Virus record (IMG/VR): IMGVR_UViG_3300046018_000061
Span: 1 to 21,947 of that record
Length of the DNA: 21,947 nt
Reading direction: 5' to 3' (one strand)
Origin: a virus
Shown here: piece after piece, positions 16,398 to 21,947 of the stretch
Layout of the letters: each line of letters opens with the position of its first letter
Numbering within the stretch: position 1 is the stretch's first letter
Made by a program: the position numbers and the translations under genes
Notes under the pieces: model-generated
Database searches by the model: none
What the model was told of the DNA's origin: nothing
Seen by the model: the letters and a program-made list of their open reading frames with translations, nothing else

Positions 16398-16724
16398 ATG
16401 GCCGAGTCATTCGTAGGCGTTGCGCCAGACGGATCCGGCAAGGCGGTCGATGCCTTCACCGTCACGAACCCAAACACAGGAGTCCTGCAGTACCGGCAGA
16501 CCACCGTCATCGGGGATCCGTTGCAGGCCGGGCAGGTTGCCGGGGTCAGCAACGGCGCTCTGAGTGTTTCTGATGCGCCTACTGCAGAGGGAGAGGAGGG
16601 CGATGAACTTCTGAAACTCATCCTCATCGAGATCCGCATCTTGAACCATCTGATTGCTTCCGAGTTCCGTGTGCGCGAAGACATCGTCGCACTTCGTTCC
16701 GATCCCACCATCTCTCAAACCTAA
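16398..16724 (+). CDS. Small protein with beta N terminus and helical C terminus
   Basis: This is a 108-residue protein: a beta-rich N-terminal half with a Gly-containing strand-turn pattern (GKAVDAFTVTNPNTGVLQYR, residues 14-33; TVIGDPLQAGQVAGVSNG), an acidic linker (EGEEGDE, 64-70), then a helix likely to form a coiled coil (LLKLILIEIRILNHLIASEF, 71-90). Such a layout suits an oligomeric fibre base or trimerisation piece. It starts 3 nt after the previous stop with only a weak ribosome site, pointing to translational coupling. No named family is recognised. Confidence 0.58.
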   Translation: MAESFVGVAPDGSGKAVDAFTVTNPNTGVLQYRQTTVIGDPLQAGQVAGVSNGALSVSDAPTAEGEEGDELLKLILIEIRILNHLIASEFRVREDIVALRSDPTISQT

Positions 16725-16733
16725 GGAAAAACC

Positions 16734-17369
16734 ATGCTCATCCAAGCGCAAGCGGGCAACCTGCCCAACCAGTCCAACAAAAGCGGACAGAACAGCGTCA
16801 GTCAAGGCTGGCTGAATGAGGCGCTCGTCTCGGAGATCCTGCCGCCTTACAGCACGCTGAATCAGAACGCATTCGTCTTCACCGCGTTTGTCAACGGTGT
16901 GACTCTGGCGGCCACGCATGCCAGTCCACTGACTGCCGGCACGGGGACTCCGATCCTGTCGATTTACAACCCTGCCAACAGCGGCCGGAACATCCACTTG
17001 CTCCGTTCCAAGTCCACGACGACCAGCGGCACCCCTGGCGGCCCGCTGCTGTGGAATGTCATCCCGAACCCGGCCAACATCACGGCGGCGTCTTCGGTTC
17101 CGTCCTCGAACATCATCGGCGGCGCAGCCGCTTCGGTGGCCAAGCTGTGGGTGAACACTGCCACCACCGGCAGCACGGTCGGCACGCCATTCCGTGTGCT
17201 TGGCGGTCCCGCTGCCGTCGCCGCGGGTGCTGGCCTCTACAACTTCGAAGAGGAGCACAAGGGCGACATCATCATCCCGCCGGGCTCGATGCTGGCGCTG
17301 GCGGCCACCGCCGCGGGCACGACACACATTGTGTCGGCTTGGACGACCTGGGCTGAACTGCCGATCTAA
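16734..17369 (+). CDS. Beta-rich virion-like protein of unknown family
   Basis: The 211-residue product is Ala/Thr/Ser/Asn/Gly-rich, with strands such as FVFTAFVNGVTLAATHAS (about 47-64), ILSIYNPANSGRNIHLLRSK (about 74-93) and a C-terminal IIIPPGSMLALAATAAGTT followed by HIVSAWTTWAEL. The IPPGSMLAL piece followed by a short strand is typical of jelly-roll capsid-spike or decoration folds. An AAGGA sequence (about 16724-16728) precedes the ATG at 16734. It lies in the cassette between the polyvalent genes, next to the 22-residue-repeat gene. Structural role is inferred; no enzyme motifs are visible. Confidence 0.6.
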   Translation: MLIQAQAGNLPNQSNKSGQNSVSQGWLNEALVSEILPPYSTLNQNAFVFTAFVNGVTLAATHASPLTAGTGTPILSIYNPANSGRNIHLLRSKSTTTSGTPGGPLLWNVIPNPANITAASSVPSSNIIGGAAASVAKLWVNTATTGSTVGTPFRVLGGPAAVAAGAGLYNFEEEHKGDIIIPPGSMLALAATAAGTTHIVSAWTTWAELPI

Positions 17370-17390
17370 TCTTCGGCGCTCGTCTAAGTC

Positions 17391-18431
17391 ATGCTGCTTT
17401 CGCTGCGGTCCCTGGTAGAGACACCAGTAAACAGTGTCTCTGGGACCGTAGCAAATGCAGCCAGCGCCACCCTCGTTGATGTTCTAGCAGGTACACAGGC
17501 AAATGTCGGTGTTGTCGATGGCGCTACCACCTCGACGACCTTAGATGCGGTAGCAGGGACCCAGCTCTACATCGGCGTTGTTGCGGCGGCCACATCCGCC
17601 ACAGCTCTTTCCACGGTAGCTGGTGCGCAGACCATCATCGGGGTGGTTGCAGCAGCCACCACTGCCACAGCGCTTTCGACGGTCGCTGGCACGCAAGGCC
17701 TGGCCGGCACCGTTGCAGCAGCGGTTTCCGCCACGACTCTTTCGACACTGGCGGGGACTCAGGCGGGGATTGCCACCGTCGCATCCGAGGTATCTGCAAC
17801 GGCGCTGTCCACCCTGGCTGGCGCTCAGACCTACGTCGGTGCAGTAGCTTCTGCCACTTCGGCCATAAGCCTCTCGACGGCCGCCGGCACACAGACCTAC
17901 GCGGGCGCCGTTGCATCGGCTGTCACTGCAACAGCCCTGAGCACGCCAGCAGGGGCAGGGGCGGGGAGCGCAGCAGTCGCTCCCGCGCAGAGCGACACGC
18001 AGCTTTCGACGGTCGCCGGCACTCAGGCCAATGTCGGATCAGTTGCTGGCGCTGCGTCCTCGACAACGACCAGCACCCCAGCCGGCACCCAGGCCTACGC
18101 CGGCAGCATTGCTGCGGCGTCTTCGGCAACCGTACTTTCAACGGTCGCGGGCACTTTCAGCTCGTCACCCAGCGCGGCAGTCGACAGCCTCTCGAGCTCT
18201 ACCGCCGTGGATTCTGTGGCGGGGACTCAGTCCTACGTTGGGTCCGTCGACTCCGCCGTCAGCGCCACGATCCTGAGCCTTGTCACCGTGCCGGGTGGAG
18301 ATCCGATCCAGCAGCAGGTCTTCTACGCCGATGACGACACCCCGCTGAATCGCCTGGATGACCTGATCGATGACGAAGCGTTTCACATCGCGCTTGCCAC
18401 AATCATGAGTGGAGTTCTATGCCAAGTCTGA
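17391..18431 (+). CDS. Repeat-rich fibre-like protein (22-residue repeats)
   Basis: The 346-residue protein is almost entirely Ala, Thr, Ser, Val and Gly. After a short N terminus (1-33) come twelve tandem units (34-299), eleven of 22 residues and one of 24, with the pattern G-T-Q-x-x-x-G-x-V-A-x-A-x-S-A-T-x-L-S-T-x-A. A charged C-terminal tail follows (ADDDTPLNRLDDLIDDEAFH). Regular small and beta-branched residues suggest a beta-solenoid or trimeric beta fibre. There is no convincing Shine-Dalgarno before ATG 17391, which starts 21 nt after the previous stop, so the exact start is uncertain. Its last 13 nt overlap the start of the helicase-methyltransferase gene. It could be an adhesin-like tail fibre or a capsid fibre; no receptor-binding head is recognisable. 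Confidence 0.68.
   Translation: MLLSLRSLVETPVNSVSGTVANAASATLVDVLAGTQANVGVVDGATTSTTLDAVAGTQLYIGVVAAATSATALSTVAGAQTIIGVVAAATTATALSTVAGTQGLAGTVAAAVSATTLSTLAGTQAGIATVASEVSATALSTLAGAQTYVGAVASATSAISLSTAAGTQTYAGAVASAVTATALSTPAGAGAGSAAVAPAQSDTQLSTVAGTQANVGSVAGAASSTTTSTPAGTQAYAGSIAAASSATVLSTVAGTFSSSPSAAVDSLSSSTAVDSVAGTQSYVGSVDSAVSATILSLVTVPGGDPIQQQVFYADDDTPLNRLDDLIDDEAFHIALATIMSGVLCQV
17490..18287 (+). repeat. Twelve tandem 66-bp units (one of 72 bp)
   Basis: The units encode the 22-residue pattern beginning GTQ or GAQ and ending LSTxA. Ten 66-bp units run from 17490, then a 72-bp unit lacking the GTQ core (GTFSSSPSAAVDS), then a final 66-bp unit. The protein pattern is much better kept than the DNA, so the array is old and under protein-level selection rather than a recent slippage product. 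Confidence 0.9.
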
Positions 18432-21400
18432 CCACTTGCGTTAAACGCGCCGGCTCTGCCCTCTCAGCCGAGGACAAGAACGCCATCCTCGAGCGCTCCA
18501 GAGCCCTACGCAGCGAGGGCCTGGACGCACAAGAGGCCGCGCTCAAGGCCGTGCGTGAGCAGTTGTCTGCCGTGCAGTCCTTGCTTGGCATCGCTCCGCA
18601 AGACGACCAGGCGCCTGCATCCCTGCCCGCGACCAAGGCGGCATCCGGGGACAGCGAGGAGGTCAAGAAGGCCAAGGCCGATCTGGCGGCAGGCCTGGGC
18701 GACCTGGCGGCACTGTTCAGCAAGTCGGCCCGGTCCAACATCGTGCCCGAGGAGGAGCAGCGCCTCCTGCCGATCCTGACCAAGGTGTTCGATGCGGCTT
18801 TCCGGCTGGGATACCTGAAGTTCAAGGACGCATCCAAGTTCGTGCTCGACCAGATTCGCGGCGCGTTGGGCAACGAGGCGGCGGATGCCATCACCATCGA
18901 TCATTTGGCCGGCGCTTATATCGGCATGGCGGGTCGGTACAAAGACCAAGGCGCCAGCACAAGGAAGGAAGTTGTCTCGGTTGAGGACAAGGCGGAGATC
19001 GAGTCCCACCAGCCCGAGGCGGATAATTCACCCCAGGAGCCCGACCATGTACCAGACACCCCAGCCGCTCTGGAACGAGATCGCCAAGACGCAGGAGCTG
19101 AAGACGCCCCTGTGGCGGGAGATGTTCAAGGCGACCAATCCTCAGGAAGCGCTCCAGCCCCTGGAGGATCAGCTTCAAGCGCGCGGAGCGGACGCCCGAG
19201 TGATCCGAGCGTTCCTCCTCGTCGACCCCCTCCTCAAGGAGAATCTGGCGATCAGCCGGTTCATCGAGGCGACGGGGCGGGACAGCCTTCGCTCTGGGCT
19301 CCCCGAGATCCTGACGGTAAACGAAGCGACGACCCTGGCATCCCAGGAGTTTCGCCTGAAACCCTCTCAGCAGAAGATGTTGCAGACGCTGCTGAAGGCG
19401 GAATGGACGATGCCGCCAAGCGCAGCGCCCAGCGAGAAGCCGACAAACTCCCAGTAAAGCAGGGCGACCTCGCCAACATCCGGGCCACGCTGCCCTACCT
19501 GCTGCCCGGCCAGCAGGAGGATGTTCACTTTGCGGAGCAGCGGCTGTCAAAGCCTGATGGCTACGGCGTGCTGTTCACTAACGGCACTGGCACGGGCAAA
19601 ACTTTCCTCGCGCTTGGAATCGTCAAGCGCCATGACCGCCAGGGCAAGACCAACACCCTGATCCTGGTGCCGGACGGCAAGATCATGTCCGACTGGGTCG
19701 ACTCCGGCCGGGCGCTGGGCCTGACGCTGACGCCGCTGGAGGACACCAAGGACGCCGGCCGCGGCATCACCATCACGACCTACGCCAACGCGGGCGACAA
19801 CGACTCGCTGGCCACCCGGGCGTGGGATCTGGTTGTCCCCGACGAGGCCCACGGCCTGATGCAGTCGGCTGACGGCGGAATGACCAAGGCCCTCGAGGTG
19901 GTGCGTGCCATCACGCTGCATCCGGATGGCAAGTACCAGCGCTTCGACATGCTGCACCGCCCCGAGATCGAGCGGCGCACGGAGCTGGGCAAGCAGATCG
20001 ATGCGAACAACAAGCTTGCCAGCAAGGACGACACCATGGATGTCATGGTGGATTCGCTGCGCAAGGAGAACGCCAGGCTCCAGGCCGAGTGGAATGCTCT
20101 GAACGCCAAGCTCGAGGCCGACAAGGCGCGGATCTTCAAGCACGTCGAGGACAACCAGGGCGCCGCGCGCCCACGCCTGGCTGCGCTGTCTGCCACCCCG
20201 TTCGCCTATGTGCCGACGATCGAATGGGCGCAGGGGTACGTCTTCGACTACGGCCCCGAGCCCAAGGACCGCGGCTACAACACGCCGAGTGCGAGCCAGC
20301 AGTTCTTCATGCAGCACTTCGGCTACCGGATGCGCTACGGCAAGCTCACCAAGCCGGAGGCAGCGGTCGACAGCGGGTTGCTCGAGCGCCAGTTCAACAC
20401 CTGGCTGAAGAAGTCCGGCTCGCTGTCCGGCCGGATGCTGGACGTTCATGCCGACTACGACCGGCGGTTTATCCTGGCCGAGAGCAAGGTTGGCAACGAG
20501 ATCGACCGGGCCCGAGAGTGGATCCGCGAGCAGGCCAAGGCGCTGGACGAGCAGCACAAGAAGGAAGACAAGGAGACGGCGCACAACGGATTCAGCTTCC
20601 TGATGGCCGATCTGGCGAACAATTTCGAGGGCCCGCTTGCCCACCTGATGCGCCGCTACCTGCTGGAGGCGATCAAGGCCAAGGAGGTCATTCCGCACGT
20701 CCGGCAGCACCTGGCCATGGGCCGCAAGGTGGTGGTGTTCCACGACTTCAAGCAAGGCGGATCCACCAACCCGTTCCGGTTCACCCCGCGCACTGCGCCG
20801 GGCCCAGGCAGTGAACAGGTCGACGTGCCGGCGGCGCGCGAGGCCTACAACCAGGCGGCCAATGCGTTCAACAAGGAATTTCCGGACCTTGCCGGCGACC
20901 AGCTTCTGGCCGACCTGATCTCCCCGGTGGCGAGGTTCGTGCGCGAGTTCCCCGATGTCCTGCTGATCAATGGCGACCAGAAGAAGTCCGACCTTTTGGC
21001 CCGCTACCGGCGCTTCCAGTCCGATGACAGCGGGCCGATGGTCATGCTGGTGCAGTCGGACAAGAACAAGGGATGGAGCGGCCACGACACCACGGGCAAG
21101 CACCAGCGCGTGCTGTTCAACCTGGGCCTGCCGACGCAGCCGACCAAGACCATCCAGACCGAGGGCCGAATCTACCGCACTGGCCAGGCCTCGGATGCGA
21201 TGTTCCGATACCTGAACACCGGCACCAACTGGGAGCGCTGGGCCTTCGCTTCGACCATCGCAGAGCGCGCCGGCACCGCCGAGAACCTGGGCATGGGCGA
21301 GCAGGCCCGCGCCCTGAAGGACGGGTACATCGCGGCTTTCGAGGAGAGCGGCGACTTCCCGGCTGGCCATGAGGGTGAGGGCAAGGGCGGCAAGGAGCGT

Positions 21401-21947
21401 GACCGCCTGGCCAATTCAGCCATCAGTGAGTACGACCGGGCCAAGGCTTTCTACTGGGCCACCGAGAAGAAGAGCGACCGCACCAAAGCCCGCGAGGGTG
21501 CCGACTATTTCGCCACGCCTGAGCCGCTGGGCCTGAAGATGACGCAGTGGCTGAACCTGCGCGGCGGCGAGGCATCGCTCGAGCCGAGCGCCGGGCATGG
21601 CGCGATCGCCCGCTGGCTGCCGGACAACACCGTCCGCACCGCCATCGAGCCAAGCACCGAGCTGGGCTCGCGCCTGGCGCTGGTGTTCGACGGCAAGATC
21701 ATCCGGGGCAATTTCGATGACCTGCACGTCGTCAACAAGTTCGACGGCGTGGCGATGAATCCCCCGTTCGGATCCGATGGGCGCACCGCGGTCGACCACG
21801 TTGCCAAGGCAGCTACGCACCTGAACGAGGGCGGGCGCATCGTGGCGCTGATCCCCGAGGGATCCACGAACGAGAAATTCGACAAGTGGTTCTACGAGGA
21901 AAGCAAGCGGCCGAGCAAGCCCCTCTACACCCTGGACCGCCTGGGCC
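18419..21947 (+). CDS. Polyvalent helicase-methyltransferase, anti-restriction-like, 3' partial
   Basis: At least 1176 codons, open to the window end. It starts at ATG 18419 with GGAG at 18411-18414 and overlaps the previous gene by 13 nt. Two helical domains familiar from phage polyvalent proteins (15-49 and 84-175) precede a Gly/Pro/Asp linker (210-328). An SF2 helicase follows: Walker A GTGTGKT (389-395), DEAH (475-478), SAT (591-593) and motif VI QTEGRIYRTGQ (913-923), closest in style to SNF2/strawberry-notch ATPases. Then a class I N6-adenine methyltransferase-like domain: YFATPEPL, motif I EPSAGHG (1055-1061) and motif IV NPPF (1114-1117). P1 DarB pairs such domains to protect injected DNA from restriction, so that role is suggested. 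In the +1 frame the linker carries a nested ORF. ATG 19403 could serve as an internal start of a shorter form. Confidence 0.85.
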   Translation, partial: MPSLTTCVKRAGSALSAEDKNAILERSRALRSEGLDAQEAALKAVREQLSAVQSLLGIAPQDDQAPASLPATKAASGDSEEVKKAKADLAAGLGDLAALFSKSARSNIVPEEEQRLLPILTKVFDAAFRLGYLKFKDASKFVLDQIRGALGNEAADAITIDHLAGAYIGMAGRYKDQGASTRKEVVSVEDKAEIESHQPEADNSPQEPDHVPDTPAALERDRQDAGAEDAPVAGDVQGDQSSGSAPAPGGSASSARSGRPSDPSVPPRRPPPQGESGDQPVHRGDGAGQPSLWAPRDPDGKRSDDPGIPGVSPETLSAEDVADAAEGGMDDAAKRSAQREADKLPVKQGDLANIRATLPYLLPGQQEDVHFAEQRLSKPDGYGVLFTNGTGTGKTFLALGIVKRHDRQGKTNTLILVPDGKIMSDWVDSGRALGLTLTPLEDTKDAGRGITITTYANAGDNDSLATRAWDLVVPDEAHGLMQSADGGMTKALEVVRAITLHPDGKYQRFDMLHRPEIERRTELGKQIDANNKLASKDDTMDVMVDSLRKENARLQAEWNALNAKLEADKARIFKHVEDNQGAARPRLAALSATPFAYVPTIEWAQGYVFDYGPEPKDRGYNTPSASQQFFMQHFGYRMRYGKLTKPEAAVDSGLLERQFNTWLKKSGSLSGRMLDVHADYDRRFILAESKVGNEIDRAREWIREQAKALDEQHKKEDKETAHNGFSFLMADLANNFEGPLAHLMRRYLLEAIKAKEVIPHVRQHLAMGRKVVVFHDFKQGGSTNPFRFTPRTAPGPGSEQVDVPAAREAYNQAANAFNKEFPDLAGDQLLADLISPVARFVREFPDVLLINGDQKKSDLLARYRRFQSDDSGPMVMLVQSDKNKGWSGHDTTGKHQRVLFNLGLPTQPTKTIQTEGRIYRTGQASDAMFRYLNTGTNWERWAFASTIAERAGTAENLGMGEQARALKDGYIAAFEESGDFPAGHEGEGKGGKERDRLANSAISEYDRAKAFYWATEKKSDRTKAREGADYFATPEPLGLKMTQWLNLRGGEASLEPSAGHGAIARWLPDNTVRTAIEPSTELGSRLALVFDGKIIRGNFDDLHVVNKFDGVAMNPPFGSDGRTAVDHVAKAATHLNEGGRIVALIPEGSTNEKFDKWFYEESKRPSKPLYTLDRLG
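19047..19457 (+). CDS. Nested ORF 4, well-formed protein overprinted in helicase-gene linker
   Basis: This encodes 136 residues in the +1 frame, ATG with AGGAG at 19035-19039 (7 nt spacing). The product looks like an ordinary folded helical protein: PLWNEIAKTQELKTPLWREM, a Gln/Leu-rich helix, RVIRAFLLVDPLLKENLAIS, and LKPSQQKMLQTLLKAEW. Only 23 of 136 codons end in A/T, versus 72 of 119 in the overlapping host linker; after 19403 the bias returns to the host frame. The frame is open back to 18885, but that part is Arg/Ser/Pro-rich shadow. The last 55 nt overlap the host's M329 region leading into the helicase. No family is recognised. It is the best-supported nested gene here; a small anti-defence or virion-assembly protein is possible but unproven. 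Confidence 0.75.
   Translation: MYQTPQPLWNEIAKTQELKTPLWREMFKATNPQEALQPLEDQLQARGADARVIRAFLLVDPLLKENLAISRFIEATGRDSLRSGLPEILTVNEATTLASQEFRLKPSQQKMLQTLLKAEWTMPPSAAPSEKPTNSQ

Noticed and set aside
16407-17327. 306-aa antisense ORF across two structural genes
   Set aside because: It spans two well-started + strand genes and their junction, is Arg/Gly/Asp-rich and shows no domain.
18885-19046. Upstream extension of nested ORF 4 to an earlier start
   Set aside because: The 54 extra residues are Arg/Ser/Pro-rich shadow and lie over a well-conserved-looking host domain; ATG 19047 has a good AGGAG site.
19547-21370. 607-aa antisense ORF opposite the helicase
   Set aside because: It mirrors the G/C third-position bias of the + strand gene; its product is low in Lys and rich in Arg/Gly/Val/Leu/His, and no helicase-independent motif or ribosome site was seen. 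The + strand carries clear Walker A, DEAH and motif VI.
1-21947. tRNA, rRNA, CRISPR array, IS element or integrase
   Set aside because: No cloverleaf-like sequence, regular spacer-repeat array, transposase or recombinase motif was seen; the only tandem repeats are inside fibre-like genes.

Overview
The window reads as the virion-morphogenesis and giant-protein part of a tailed phage (or prophage) from a high-GC proteobacterium. Every supported gene is on the + strand, tightly packed, often with 1-4 nt stop/start overlaps, and third codon positions are strongly G/C. The set is podophage-like: scaffold, N4-gp56-type capsid protein, adaptor, nozzle-like protein, large fibre, S74 chaperone protein and very large multidomain proteins. 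From general knowledge this resembles Bcep22-like phages of Burkholderia, which also carry an exceptionally long helicase/methylase-type protein. That placement is an inference; no search was run.

Layout: an intrinsic terminator (26-56) precedes a scaffold gene (95-1069), the major capsid protein (1102-2388) and a probable decoration protein (2459-2893). Further TTCG-loop terminators follow the capsid and decoration genes. Then come a small unknown gene, an adaptor-like gene (3229-3936), a nozzle-like gene (3936-5579), and a 946-aa gpJ-like fibre with an ILEI/FAM3-type domain and a five-fold 11-residue repeat (5579-8419). Next are an S74 chaperone-domain protein (8450-9604), a coiled-coil internal protein (9608-10750), and a 1582-aa polyvalent protein (10752-15500) combining membrane-active-looking segments, a pyrophosphatase-like domain and several small domains. 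A cassette of five structural-looking genes (15497-18431) follows; the last encodes twelve 22-residue repeats. The window ends inside a second polyvalent protein (18419 to beyond 21947) with an SF2 helicase followed by an adenine-methyltransferase domain, a likely anti-restriction module.

The most unusual signal is four small ORFs nested inside the two polyvalent genes: 12973-13182, 13213-13452, 14332-14496 and 19047-19457. All four are in the +1 frame relative to the host gene, and all four lie in low-complexity linkers between host domains. Each is preceded by a purine-rich Shine-Dalgarno-like sequence. Across each one the G/C third-position bias moves from the host frame to the nested frame, while the host frame becomes a Gly/Ala/Pro/Asp/Glu/Gln-rich linker, and the bias returns to the host frame afterwards. 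This suggests real overprinted genes, possibly small intergenic genes that were read through when neighbouring genes fused into polyvalent proteins.

Functional picture: the left half builds the capsid and the neck/tail. The giant proteins are plausibly packaged or ejected factors that protect incoming DNA. No tRNA, rRNA, CRISPR array, insertion sequence, integrase or convincing promoter was found, and no gene-free stretch exceeds about 95 bases.
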